A stretch of 64,000 nucleotides of DNA from an uncultured Acidimicrobiaceae bacterium (GCA_947259095.1 CAMYLA010000006.1:33271-97270), one strand, 5' to 3'. Shown: positions 48,773 to 57,362, numbered from the stretch's first letter. The notes: generated by a model from the letters alone, not told the origin. Translations and numbers: made by a program.

Positions 48773-48844
48773 CGGTTCGTTCTACCGCCTCCTGGCCCGG
48801 AATCGCCGTCGATTCGCGACCAGGTCGACCCTCGGTGCGTCCTC

Positions 48845-48850
48845 TATGAT
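48845..48850 (+). promoter_or_regulatory. -10 box TATGAT for the DUF4230-like gene
   Basis: TATGAT is close to the consensus and 45 nt upstream of the ATG at 48896, giving a leader that contains GGAGG 9-10 nt before the start. This is one of the few genes here with a conventional leader. Confidence 0.4.
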
Positions 48851-48895
48851 GGAAGCGCAAGAGCCCGCGTGCGCCGTCGCCCCGGAGGGTGAACA

Positions 48896-49675
48896 ATGAA
48901 GAGAGCCATCGAAGCAATCGTGCTCGGCGGTTTTGCCGTCGTGATCCTGGCCATGGTCGTGGCCACCGGCATGGTGAAGTTCTCCGGCCCCTCGTTCCCC
49001 GACTTCACGTCGACCGAGGTCGACCTGTCGTTGCCGGAGGAGGCCAGGATCACCGCGGTCGAGCCCATCAGCCTCGATTGTCGGGCCCGGGTCTACGCCG
49101 AGATACCGGTGGCCGGCAAGCGGGAGCACCAAGCGTTCGGCAGGGTCTATCGCACCGACCGGGTCACCATGCACGCCTACGGCGACGTCGATACCTGCGT
49201 CGACGGCACCGGCGCCGAGATCACCCACCACCGGGATGGCACCACAGACGTGGTCATCCCCGGCGAGTCGATCGTGTTCGTCAGGCCCCGGGTCGATGCG
49301 GTCAGGACCGCATCCAGCGTCGATGTCGACAAAGACGTCGTCGGCAAGATCATGGATGCGTTCCCCTGGGTCGACGACAACCTCGGGCTGACCCCCATGG
49401 CCTACGCCTACGCCCAGAACGTGATCGGCAGCAGCGAATGCATGCAGACCGCCTACACCGTCACCCAGGAGATCCTGATCGACGCCTACCGGCAGCAGGC
49501 CATCGACCAGGGCGTCGACGCCGATCGCCTGTCGGTGACCATCGAAGGCGAGCCGAACTTCCGGGATCCCGAGCCGCTCGACCTCGGTGAGCTGGAGATG
49601 CAGGTCGGCACCGGCGCCGTGACCTGTGTGGCCAGCGAAGACCTGGGCGGGGGCTCCGGGGGCTCGCAGCTGTAG
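48896..49675 (+). CDS. membrane-anchored DUF4230-like protein
   Basis: A 259-residue protein with an N-terminal helix (AIEAIVLGGFAVVILAMVVATGM) and an exported domain. Features resembling DUF4230 include an early beta region with RVYAEIPVAGKREHQAFGRVYRTDRVTMHAYGDVDTCVDG, a VVIPGESIVFVRPRVDA strand pair, and a helical segment AYTVTQEILIDAYRQQAIDQGVDADRLSVTIEG. Cys residues occur in pairs (DC..., DTC, EC, TC) and may form disulfides. Function unknown. The ATG is supported by GGAGG and a TATGAT promoter. It diverges from GH3. Confidence 0.7.
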   Translation: MKRAIEAIVLGGFAVVILAMVVATGMVKFSGPSFPDFTSTEVDLSLPEEARITAVEPISLDCRARVYAEIPVAGKREHQAFGRVYRTDRVTMHAYGDVDTCVDGTGAEITHHRDGTTDVVIPGESIVFVRPRVDAVRTASSVDVDKDVVGKIMDAFPWVDDNLGLTPMAYAYAQNVIGSSECMQTAYTVTQEILIDAYRQQAIDQGVDADRLSVTIEGEPNFRDPEPLDLGELEMQVGTGAVTCVASEDLGGGSGGSQL

Positions 49676-49764
49676 CCGCCGTCGCCCTCGGCCTCCCCGG
49701 CTCCGACCGGGCTCGGTGACCGATGGGCTGGAGTCCGGTCCGTGTTTGGGCGATACTGCCAGCC

Positions 49765-50196
49765 ATGGAGCAATCAGGACCGGTCAAGAAAGCCTGGGAT
49801 ATGGTGGAGGAGGCGAAACGGGAGATCGAGAACCTGTCGGCCCAGCAGCTCCACGACGAGCTGGCGGCCGGCGACGACACGGTCGTCGTCGACATCAGGG
49901 ACAACCGTGAGCTCTACCTCAAGGGGAAGATCCCCGGTGCGCTGAGCGCTCCCCGTGGCATGTTGGAGTTCTGGGTCGATCCCCAAAGCGAGTACTACCG
50001 GGAAGCCTTCGAGCCCGACAGGCGCTATGTGTTGTACTGCGCCGGCGGTGGCCGCTCGGCGCTGGCGGCCAAGACCATGAAGGAGATGGGCTATCCCGAT
50101 GTGGCCCATCTCGAACCCGGTTTCGGCGGGTGGGAGGCGGCCGGTTTCGAGATCGAGGACACCAAGGCGAGCTCAAAGTGGGTGCCCCGGTCCTGA
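49765..50196 (+). CDS. rhodanese-like domain protein
   Basis: A 143-residue single-domain rhodanese. A 25-residue helical leader (AWDMVEEAKREIENLSAQQLHDEL) precedes the domain, with TVVVDIRDNRELYLKGKIPGALSAPRG and the active-site loop LYCAGGGRSALAAKTMKEMGY, whose Cys accepts sulfane sulfur. GFGGWEAAGF closes the fold. It may act as a sulfurtransferase in the cytoplasm; the substrate is not known. The ATG at 49765 lies 7 nt after GATACT, a probable leaderless start, and a hairpin follows the stop. Confidence 0.94.
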   Translation: MEQSGPVKKAWDMVEEAKREIENLSAQQLHDELAAGDDTVVVDIRDNRELYLKGKIPGALSAPRGMLEFWVDPQSEYYREAFEPDRRYVLYCAGGGRSALAAKTMKEMGYPDVAHLEPGFGGWEAAGFEIEDTKASSKWVPRS

Positions 50197-50197
50197 C

Positions 50198-50220
50198 GCC
50201 CGGCCGACCGCAGACCGGGC
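50198..50220 (+). terminator. hairpin between convergent rhodanese and protease genes
   Basis: GCCCGG (50198-50203) pairs with CCGGGC (50215-50220), 2 nt after the rhodanese stop, with an 11-nt loop. There is no T-run. Confidence 0.45.
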
Positions 50221-50244
50221 ATCGACCCCGCCGGTCACATCTTC

Positions 50245-52398
50245 TTACAGGCCGATGAGGAACGTCTTGGGGCCGGTGATGTCGAGCCCTTCGAAGGCGT
50301 CGGCCACCGGCTCGTCGGCGCAGTCGTACGCCTCGACCGCCACCCGACCAACCGGGAGCTCGAGGGTTCTGCTGTCCCCTGGCAGGATCGAGTCACCGGC
50401 CTCGAGCTCGTTCAGCCCGACCTGACCGGAGTCGGAGAGCGGGTTGACGGCCAGGGCACAGATCTCGCCGTCGGTGTCGTTGGCCCAGGTCACCGTGACG
50501 ACGTCGATCGGTCCCGGGGTCAGCTCGATGCCCTCGACGAACAGCAACATGCCCTCGAGGAAGAAGCCGATCTCGTAGACCCCGGCCGGCAGGCCAAGGG
50601 CGTTCCGCTCCTCGGCACAAAGCCAGAAATTCTGACCTTCCTCCTCGATGTCCCAGGTCCGATCGTTGGAGCCGAGGCTGGGCTGGATGTCCCCGTCGAT
50701 GAACCAGGCGCCGTCCCAGTTGGTACCGAGGGGAATCCCGCTCCAATCGACGAAGAAGCAGAGCTCGGAGATCCCGGCCTGTGCGGTGATCACCTCGTCG
50801 ACCGGGGCGTTGCCCTCGCGGCCGAGGGCGAACCGGGGGTTCTCGAACTCCACCCCGGTGTAGTCGAAGGCGGTGATCGGCCCATCCGGTCTTACCACCG
50901 GGCCGATCGGGTCGGCGTTGACCGCAGTCCCCAGAAGGGCCAGGGCCAGGTTGATGGGCCGGACACCGTTGAGGAACCCGCCGACGGGAACGCAGCTGTC
51001 GCCGTCGTCGACCTCGCCGTCGGCGTTGGTGTCTGCCAACGGCCGGCAGTCGATGGCCGGGCCGCTCTCACTGGCCCTGGCCTTGGTCGGGATGCCGACC
51101 ACCCTGCCGTCTCCGTCGATGGCCATGCCACCGCTGTTCCCGGCCGAGATCGAGGCGTCGGTCTTCATCAGGGCCCTGGTGCCGAGACCGGCCTGGGCGG
51201 TGAAGCCGCTGACCGAACCGGTGGTCAGGGTGATCGTCTCACCCCCGATGACCGGATACCCGAGGATCCGCAGGTTGTCGCCGAGCTCGACCGAACCGCT
51301 GTCACCGAGGGGAGCGGCGGGGAACGAGTCCGGGAGCCGACCACCATCGTTCGGGTCGAGCCTGGCGTCGATCCGCAGCACCGCGAGGTCCACCGCCTGG
51401 TCAACCGCCAACACCTCCGCACGGTAGAGGAGCTCGGGCGGTGCGCTGCTGTCGAGCGTGACGGCCACGCCGATCGTGGCGAAGCGGCAGTCCTGCTCGG
51501 TGGTGACCACATGGGCGTTGGTGAGGATCGTGCCGTCGGATCGCACGATCACGCCCGAGCCGGCGCAGACCGGCTGCGAGTTTTCGTCGAGGCCGACCAG
51601 CTGGACCGTCGACAGCGCCAACTCCTCGATCGGCTTTTGGCCGATGGTGGCCCCGATGCTGAGGTCGAATGCCGACCCGACCACCACCCGATCGTCGGGT
51701 ACCGGGCCGGTACCGCCGCCGTTGCCGAGACCGGTGAACAGGTACCCGACCAGTGCCAGCGCCACCATGGCCAACAGCCCGCCGCCAACGATGGCGATTC
51801 GCCGGTCCGGCCGATGGTGGCGGGCCGAGCTGGTGGTCAACCCATCGGTGACAGGGATCGAGGATGGCCCCGGTCGCTGCTTCTGGATGCCCCGGGCCTT
51901 CCGCTGGTTGGCTCGGACCCTGGCCCGACGCTTGTGGCGCTCCTGGGATTTCTGCCATGCCGCGATCTCGGCCGCATCACCGCCGTCGCGGGCCGAGCTC
52001 CGGTCGAAAGGTGACTCCGGGAGGCCCCGGCCGGGGAAGTCGTTGGATTGTTGCGGGGGGTCGGCGGCCGACGGGCCCCGAAGCCGCCCACTCGGCTGTG
52101 CCCTCGGATCCGGCTGCCCGCCAGGCTGCCGGGGCTGCCCGCTCGGCCGTGCACGCCGCGGCGGTTGCCGGCCCGGGCCCGGATGCCCGCCGGGCGGCGG
52201 CTGTGACACCGGCCTCTCACCGGCCGACGGCCTTGGTCGGGATCCGGCCGGTGGTTCGTCGGGGCGCGGCGCGGCGGGCTGTGGCCCTGGAACGTCGTCG
52301 CCGAACAGGCTGCTCCACTGATCGACCCACGAATCGGCGTCCGATCCCCGGCCGGAGCCAGACGATCCCCGATCTCTTCCCGGTTGTTCCTCGGCCAA
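50245..52398 (-). CDS. membrane-anchored trypsin-like serine protease
   Basis: A 717-residue protein. A Pro/Arg/Gly-rich cytoplasmic region (1-195) ends in a membrane helix (RIAIVGGGLLAMVALALVGYLFTG). The exported HtrA/S1C-type domain (about 245-465) has the triad His in ILTNAHVV, Asp in VDLAVLRIDA and Ser in SISAGNSGGMAIDG. Directly after it comes DTNADGEVDDGDSC, an EF-hand/dockerin-like calcium loop between two Cys. The C-terminal 200 residues form two beta domains with Trp and Cys pairs (CFFVDWSGIPLGTNWDGAWF, IDVVTVTWANDTDGEICALAV) but no PDZ domain. The TTG at 52398 has GGAG/GAAGG upstream. Confidence 0.88.
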   Translation of the reverse strand: MAEEQPGRDRGSSGSGRGSDADSWVDQWSSLFGDDVPGPQPAAPRPDEPPAGSRPRPSAGERPVSQPPPGGHPGPGRQPPRRARPSGQPRQPGGQPDPRAQPSGRLRGPSAADPPQQSNDFPGRGLPESPFDRSSARDGGDAAEIAAWQKSQERHKRRARVRANQRKARGIQKQRPGPSSIPVTDGLTTSSARHHRPDRRIAIVGGGLLAMVALALVGYLFTGLGNGGGTGPVPDDRVVVGSAFDLSIGATIGQKPIEELALSTVQLVGLDENSQPVCAGSGVIVRSDGTILTNAHVVTTEQDCRFATIGVAVTLDSSAPPELLYRAEVLAVDQAVDLAVLRIDARLDPNDGGRLPDSFPAAPLGDSGSVELGDNLRILGYPVIGGETITLTTGSVSGFTAQAGLGTRALMKTDASISAGNSGGMAIDGDGRVVGIPTKARASESGPAIDCRPLADTNADGEVDDGDSCVPVGGFLNGVRPINLALALLGTAVNADPIGPVVRPDGPITAFDYTGVEFENPRFALGREGNAPVDEVITAQAGISELCFFVDWSGIPLGTNWDGAWFIDGDIQPSLGSNDRTWDIEEEGQNFWLCAEERNALGLPAGVYEIGFFLEGMLLFVEGIELTPGPIDVVTVTWANDTDGEICALAVNPLSDSGQVGLNELEAGDSILPGDSRTLELPVGRVAVEAYDCADEPVADAFEGLDITGPKTFLIGL

Positions 52399-52713
52399 GG
52401 CCTTCTCCGTCCAAGCGTCGAGTCGGCCTCGCTCGGCCTACGCCTGTCATCGCCACATCGGTGCGCCTTACGGTGTCACCACCGGTTCAACATAGCCCAA
52501 CCACGGAGCCGCCGCGACTATCGGCGGCCTCGGAAACCGCTCCCTGCAGGGTTCTCGACAGCCTACGGACGGGAACACCAGCCACCCAGGCGACTATGGG
52601 GCCGGGCCCCTATGGACCACGGGGAACCCGGCAGGCATGATCATAAGCAGGCCATCGAGTCGTCTCCCGCCATTGGCGACTCCTTGGCTCTCTTCGAGAC
52701 GGGAGCGGCGGAC
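52399..52713. other. 315-bp divergent intergenic region
   Basis: The gap lies between the protease (minus) and the ECF sigma gene (plus). I see no gene in it. GGGAAC occurs twice on the plus strand (52571-52576 and 52622-52627), resembling ECF -35 elements, but neither is followed at 16-18 nt by a recognisable -10 box. GGGAG at about 52701 serves as ribosome site for the sigma gene. Confidence 0.5.
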
Positions 52714-53199
52714 ATGACGACCACGGAGGCGAGCAACCGGCCCCTTCCCGATGATCGGCGCTTCGAGGCCTTCTACGCCGACCGCTATCAATCAATGGTC
52801 GGCCTGGCGGCGACCATGGTCGATCAGCGCTGCGAAGCGGAGGAGATCGTCCAGGACGCCCTCCACCGCTTGTGGCAGCGCTGGGATTCGGTCGAGGAGC
52901 CGGCGTGGTACCTCCGAACCATGGTGGTCAACGCCTGCCACGACGAGCTCCGGAGGCGCCGGGTCCGTCGAGACGCCCAGCGGGCGCTGCTGCAGCGGGC
53001 CCAGGCCGAGCAGGACTATCTGGTCGACGTGTTGGCCGGCGTCAACCCGAGACGACGGGAGGCGCTCGTGCTTCGGTACTACGGCGGCCACACCATGACC
53101 GAGGTGGCGGCGGCGATGGAGATCCCCACCGGCACGGCCAAGAGCCTGATCCACCGCGGCCTTGCCGACCTCCGGGGGGCGCTCCAACAGTCGGCCTGA
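52714..53199 (+). CDS. ECF-type RNA polymerase sigma factor
   Basis: A 161-residue sigma factor. Region 2 is FEAFYADRYQSMVGLAATMVDQRCEAEEIVQDALHRLWQRWDSV with WYLRTMVVNACHDELRRRR, and region 4 is REALVLRYYGGHTMTEVAAAMEIPTGTAKSLIHRGLADLRGAL. No anti-sigma factor follows; the next gene is a class V aminotransferase-fold enzyme 44 nt downstream. Signal and targets are not evident. The ATG at 52714 has GGGAG 8 nt upstream and was chosen over distant upstream starts, which add non-conserved residues. Confidence 0.93.
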   Translation: MTTTEASNRPLPDDRRFEAFYADRYQSMVGLAATMVDQRCEAEEIVQDALHRLWQRWDSVEEPAWYLRTMVVNACHDELRRRRVRRDAQRALLQRAQAEQDYLVDVLAGVNPRRREALVLRYYGGHTMTEVAAAMEIPTGTAKSLIHRGLADLRGALQQSA

Positions 53200-53243
53200 C
53201 GGCCTGGTTCGATGGTGGGGCGACAATCGGCGAGACTGACCCG

Positions 53244-54518
53244 ATGTTGTTCCAGCCCCACCTGCTCGCCGAGGTCAGAGACCGCTTCCATCACGTCGAG
53301 CGTTGCCCGTTCCAGGGCCCGCGGGTCTTCTTCGAGAACGCCGGCGGTTCGCTGACACTCAAGTCGGTGGTGGCCAGGACCGCCGAGCTCCAGGCCATCC
53401 CGGACAACCAGGGCCGCAGCAATATGGCCTCGGCCGCCCTGGGCGAGATCATCGCCCAAGGTCGGGCCGACATGATGGCGATGTTCGGGGCAAACTCCGG
53501 GACGGTGTTCATCGGTGAAACCGGAACCGAGCTCCTGGGCCGGCTGATCCGCAACGCCACCTGGGCATCGAGCGGTAGGCAACTGATCGGCAGCGCCCTC
53601 GAACACCCGGCCACCTACAGCGCAGCCCGCCGCTGGGCCGACCTGGCTGGCAAGACCTACCGGCAGGTGCCGTTCGACGTCGCCACCTCGGTGGTCGGCG
53701 TCGACCACTACGAACCGGCCCTCGGCCCCGATATCGCGGTCGCCACCATCATCCATGCCAGCCCGGTCACCGGCATGCACGTCGACGTCGGCGCCATCGC
53801 GGCCAGGATCCGGGCTGCGGCCCCCGACTCGTACATCATCGTCGACGGAATCCAGCACGCGGCCCATGGTTCCATCGACGTGGAGGCCTACGACATCGAC
53901 GGCTATGTGGTGAGCGGCTACAAGCTGTTCTCCCGCCACAACTACGGCGTGGCCTGGGTGTCCGATCGGCTGGCAACCGCACCCCACGATCAGCTGCTGG
54001 GGGCGCCGGCCGACGTCTGGGAGCTCGGCACCCGCGACACCTCGGCCTACGCCTGCTGCTCGGAGGTGGTGCGATACCTGGAGTGGCTCGGCTCGCAGAG
54101 CGTTGGCGGCCCCGTCCCCTCGGCCCAGGACCGCCCGGCGTCGCGGGCCCTGCTGGAAGCGGCGGCCGTCGCCATCCGGGGTCACGAGCACGGCATCGTC
54201 GAGGCCATGTTGTGGGGAACCGGCGGGCTGCCCGGTCTGGCCGATCTCGAGGCCGTCTCGGTGGTCGGGCCGGTTGCCAGCGAGCACCGATCGGGGATGG
54301 TGTCGTTCGAGATCGAAGGTCTTGCCGCCACCGATGTGGTCGACCGGCTCAACGCCGACGGGGTTCGGACCCACGCCCGCAGGTCCGACTACTACTCGGC
54401 CGGGGTGCTGCAGCCGCTCGGCATCGATTCATGCGTTCGGGCCTCGGCCGCCCACTACAACTCGGTGGCCGAGGTCGAACAACTGCTGGCCACCGTGAAT
54501 CGCCTGGCCGGGGCCTGA
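53244..54518 (+). CDS. class V aminotransferase-fold PLP enzyme (cysteine desulfurase-like)
   Basis: A 424-residue fold-type I PLP enzyme. VFFENAGGSLTLKSVV is the N-terminal signature of the SufS/CsdA-like group, SPVTGMHVDVGAI and YIIVDGIQHAAHGSIDVEAYDIDGYVVSGYKLFSRHNYGVAW hold the PLP-binding Asp/His/Lys, and RRSDYYSAGVLQPLGIDSCVRASAAHYNSVAEVEQLL ends the small domain. In canonical desulfurases the catalytic loop has RXGHHCA; here RRSDYYSA replaces it, so desulfuration is doubtful. Another reaction such as lyase or isopenicillin-N-epimerase-like activity is possible. It follows the sigma gene by 44 nt and converges with the amidohydrolase. Confidence 0.85.
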   Translation: MLFQPHLLAEVRDRFHHVERCPFQGPRVFFENAGGSLTLKSVVARTAELQAIPDNQGRSNMASAALGEIIAQGRADMMAMFGANSGTVFIGETGTELLGRLIRNATWASSGRQLIGSALEHPATYSAARRWADLAGKTYRQVPFDVATSVVGVDHYEPALGPDIAVATIIHASPVTGMHVDVGAIAARIRAAAPDSYIIVDGIQHAAHGSIDVEAYDIDGYVVSGYKLFSRHNYGVAWVSDRLATAPHDQLLGAPADVWELGTRDTSAYACCSEVVRYLEWLGSQSVGGPVPSAQDRPASRALLEAAAVAIRGHEHGIVEAMLWGTGGLPGLADLEAVSVVGPVASEHRSGMVSFEIEGLAATDVVDRLNADGVRTHARRSDYYSAGVLQPLGIDSCVRASAAHYNSVAEVEQLLATVNRLAGA

Positions 54519-54524
54519 TCGGCT

Positions 54525-54550
54525 GCTCGGGCGGGCCGCAGCGGCCGAGC
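54525..54550 (+). terminator. hairpin between convergent aminotransferase and amidohydrolase genes
   Basis: GCTCGG (54525-54530) and CCGAGC (54545-54550) pair around a 14-nt loop that can itself fold, inside the 36-bp gap between the two stops. Confidence 0.35.
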
Positions 54551-54554
54551 GCGA

Positions 54555-56243
54555 TCAGCTGCGGAGGGTGGTTCCGGGGAACGAGCCGGCGTGCTCGCCG
54601 TGGTCCATGAACACCTCGCCGTTGACGATCGTGTAGTCGTAGCCGGAGGCCTTCTGGATGTAGCGGCCGGCGTCGTTTGGGAGGTCGTTGACGAACTCCG
54701 GCTGGGGCAGTCGGAGGTTCTCCAGGTCGATCACGTTGACGTCGGCGTGGTTGCCGGCGACCAGGCGGCCCCGATCGGCGATCCCGAACAGGTCGGCGGT
54801 GTCGGAGGTCAGCCGCCGGACCGCCTCGGCCAGGGTCCACCGTTGCTGGTCCCGCACCCAGTGGGTGAGGAAGTAGGTCGGCTGGCTGGAGTCCATGATC
54901 TGGCCGACGTGGGCCCCGGCATCGGCCAGGCCGAGGGTGACCATGGGATCGTCGAGCATCTCCTGGACCGCATCGAAACTCTGGTTGAGGATCGGATAGT
55001 TCAGGTTGACCCTGCCGCCGGTCTCGGTGGCCAGATCGAGGAACGCCTCGACCGGGCTGACCCCACGGGCCGCAGCCACCGCCGCCAGCGAGTGCTCGGG
55101 CAGACAGTCGTAGCGGGCGTCGCCTTCTGGCAGCACAAAAACCTGGTCCGGCTCCATGTTCATCTTCTCGTTGCCCTCGGCGATGAGGCGGGCTCGTCGG
55201 TCCGGCTCGGCGATGGCCACCAGCCGTTGAGCGGCATCGAGCTTTCGCAGCTCCTTCCAGGCCGGGTTCCGGTCCCAGGGGGTGCGATTGGCCAGGTTGT
55301 AGAGCACGCCGATGCCTCGGGCGGTGGTCTGGGGTCGGACCACCGAGCCCTTGTCGTTCTGGGCCTTTGCCAGTTCGATGACCTGGCGGTACAGGTCCGG
55401 CCGGCGGTCACTGTGGACCAGACCGAAGCTCACCGGCCGCCCCGACCGGCGGGACAGCTCGCCCATCCAGGCCATCTCGGCCCTGGTCTTGGTCAGGTCA
55501 CGGTCCCGCTCGCCGAGGCGGGCGGCTGCTTCGAAGATGCCCTTGCCGTGTTTGCCGAGCACATCGCCGAAGGCGAGCAGTTCGTTCTCGTCGGCGAACG
55601 TACCCGGAACCTGGCGGCCATCGGGCACGGTGTGGAGCAGCGTGCGGGAGGTGGAGAAGCCGAGCGCCCCGGCCGACAGTGCCTCGTCGACCAGCTCACA
55701 CATGGCGGCGACGTCTGCGGCCGACGACGGTGTCTCGTCCATGCCCCGCTCCCCCATGGCGGCCAGGCGGACCGCGCAGTGGCCGACCATGCCACCGACG
55801 TTGATGCCCTTGGGAATGCCGTCGATCCAGCCCAGGTACTCGCCGTAGGTCCGCCAATCCCACGGCATCCCCTCCAGGATCGCCCGCCGGGGGATGTCCT
55901 CAACGCTCTCCATCATCTCGGCCAGGAAGTCGGCGCCACCGTCGGCCACCGGGGCGAAGGTCACGCCGCAGTTGCCGAGCACCGCGCTGGTCACGCCGTG
56001 CCAGCAGCTCGACGTCGGCAGCGGGTCCCAGGCCAACTGGGCGTCGAGGTGGGTATGGATGTCGACGAAGCCGGGGGTGACGATCCGACCCTCGGCGTCG
56101 ATTTCCCGCTGCCCGGTCGCGTCGTGGTCGGGTTCCACCGCCACGATCCGGCCGTCGGCGATGGCCACGTCGGCTCGCCGGGGTTCGGCCCCGGTCCCAT
56201 CGACCACGTCGCCGCCCCTGATCACCAGATCCACATCAGCCAT
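54555..56243 (-). CDS. N-acyl-D-amino-acid deacylase-like amidohydrolase
   Basis: A 562-residue amidohydrolase. VDLVIRGGDVVDGTGAEPRRADVAIADGRIVAVEP begins the composite beta domain, and TPGFVDIHTHLDAQLAWDP carries the HxH metal ligands with the deacylase-like continuation. NCGVTFAP, GHCAVR and the late GLADAGAHVGQIMD supply further catalytic-region residues. The C-terminus RGRLVAGNHADVNVIDLENL closes the beta domain. It would hydrolyse N-acyl-D-amino acids or a related amide or hydantoin. The start is ATG 56243, with AAGGG 9 nt upstream; ATG 56249 is also possible. Confidence 0.9.
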   Translation of the reverse strand: MADVDLVIRGGDVVDGTGAEPRRADVAIADGRIVAVEPDHDATGQREIDAEGRIVTPGFVDIHTHLDAQLAWDPLPTSSCWHGVTSAVLGNCGVTFAPVADGGADFLAEMMESVEDIPRRAILEGMPWDWRTYGEYLGWIDGIPKGINVGGMVGHCAVRLAAMGERGMDETPSSAADVAAMCELVDEALSAGALGFSTSRTLLHTVPDGRQVPGTFADENELLAFGDVLGKHGKGIFEAAARLGERDRDLTKTRAEMAWMGELSRRSGRPVSFGLVHSDRRPDLYRQVIELAKAQNDKGSVVRPQTTARGIGVLYNLANRTPWDRNPAWKELRKLDAAQRLVAIAEPDRRARLIAEGNEKMNMEPDQVFVLPEGDARYDCLPEHSLAAVAAARGVSPVEAFLDLATETGGRVNLNYPILNQSFDAVQEMLDDPMVTLGLADAGAHVGQIMDSSQPTYFLTHWVRDQQRWTLAEAVRRLTSDTADLFGIADRGRLVAGNHADVNVIDLENLRLPQPEFVNDLPNDAGRYIQKASGYDYTIVNGEVFMDHGEHAGSFPGTTLRS

Positions 56244-56337
56244 TGTCATATCCCTTCGAAACACCTGCACCGAGCCGGCACCCAGCCTCCCACCTGGGGC
56301 CCGGACCCATCCAATTCCACAGGGCGATGCCACGATC

Positions 56338-56343
56338 TAGGAT
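56338..56343 (+). promoter_or_regulatory. -10 box TAGGAT for leaderless cyclase gene
   Basis: TAGGAT lies 7 nt before ATG 56351, and TTCCAC (56315-56320) is a weak -35 at a 17-nt spacing. No Shine-Dalgarno is present, so the message is probably leaderless. Confidence 0.45.
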
Positions 56344-56350
56344 GCGGTTC

Positions 56351-57313
56351 ATGGCAACCACCGGTACCGAGACCGCTCCCTCCACCTGGTACAGCGATGA
56401 CGAGATGCAGGCCATGTTCGAGTCGGTCAAGAACTGGGGCCGATGGGGCGACGACGACGAGGCCGGGGCCCTCAACCACATCACCGCCCAGCATCGCCGG
56501 GCCGCAGCGTCCGAGGTGACCGCCGGCGAGACGGTGAGCTGCGCCAGGGAACTACCGGTCCGGCCTTCGGTCGAGAATCCCAATCCGGCATTGCACATGA
56601 TGACCAGGGGCGGCGACGACTGCATGATCCCCGGCCTTGGCATGGAGTCGACGGCGGACTTCGTCGGCGTGGCGTTCCACGGCATGTCGACGTCTCACAT
56701 CGACGCCCTGTGTCACGTGTTCGTCGACGGCATGATGTACAACGGTTTCGCCGGCACCGAGGTTCGCAGCACCGGGGCCAACCGGGGCAGCATCATGTGC
56801 GCCGGCGACGGGATCGTCGGCCGGGGCGTGCTGCTCGACATCCCCCGGCAGCGTGGTGTTCCCCATCTGGAGCCGGGCACGGCCATCACCGTGGCAGACC
56901 TCGAAGCGGCCGAAGCGGCCCAGGCGGTGACCGTTGGCGACGGTGACATCCTGCTGATCGGCACCGGGCGTGACGCCCGCCGGGCCGAAGGTGGACCATG
57001 GCATCCGTTCGTCGAAGGGCTGGCCGGGCTGCACCCCGAATGCATCCCCTGGCTTCATGGGCGTGGTATCTCGGTACTGGGCTGTGACGGTGTCAGCGAC
57101 GTCCTGCCCGGCAACAACCCGCCCCGGTGGGTCATGCCCATCCACCAGTGCACCATCGTGGCCATGGGCGTCCACCTGCTCGACAACCTCCGCCTCGATC
57201 GGCTGGCCGAGGCCTGTGCCCGAGCCGGGCGGTGGAGCTTCCTGTTCACCATCGCCCCGCTGCGGGTCGAGGGCGGCACCGGTTCACCGGTCAACCCGAT
57301 TGCGGTGCTGTAG
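56351..57313 (+). CDS. cyclase-family metal-dependent hydrolase (kynurenine formamidase-like)
   Basis: A 320-residue cyclase/KynB-fold protein. The metal-binding motif is FHGMSTSHIDALCHVFVDGMMYNG (the HxGTHxDxxxH variant), ILLIGTGRD is the conserved strand, and the C-terminal region has GCDGVSDVLPG...MPIHQCTIVAMGVHLLDNLRLDRLAEACA. The family hydrolyses N-formylkynurenine or carries out related cyclic-amide reactions; this larger actinobacterial subgroup is mostly uncharacterised. The ATG at 56351 is chosen for the TAGGAT box 7 nt upstream (ATG 56342 adds three residues). It diverges from the amidohydrolase. Confidence 0.9.
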   Translation: MATTGTETAPSTWYSDDEMQAMFESVKNWGRWGDDDEAGALNHITAQHRRAAASEVTAGETVSCARELPVRPSVENPNPALHMMTRGGDDCMIPGLGMESTADFVGVAFHGMSTSHIDALCHVFVDGMMYNGFAGTEVRSTGANRGSIMCAGDGIVGRGVLLDIPRQRGVPHLEPGTAITVADLEAAEAAQAVTVGDGDILLIGTGRDARRAEGGPWHPFVEGLAGLHPECIPWLHGRGISVLGCDGVSDVLPGNNPPRWVMPIHQCTIVAMGVHLLDNLRLDRLAEACARAGRWSFLFTIAPLRVEGGTGSPVNPIAVL

Positions 57314-57317
57314 ACCG

Positions 57318-57358
57318 ACGTCGACCGGTGGCGGCCGCTGCCGTTTGCCGGTCAACGT
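57318..57358 (+). terminator. strong hairpin between convergent cyclase and GGDEF-EAL genes
   Basis: The 11-nt arms 57318-57328 (ACGTCGACCGG) and 57348-57358 (CCGGTCAACGT) pair with one mismatch, and the loop contains an inner CGGC/GCCG stem. The element nearly fills the 49-bp gap between convergent stops. Confidence 0.5.
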
Positions 57359-57362
57359 GCGC

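Noticed and set aside
52571..52627. GGGAAC motifs as ECF autoregulatory -35 boxes
   Set aside because: Neither copy is followed by a plausible ECF -10 box at 16-18 nt, and GGGAAC is common by chance in this GC-rich DNA.
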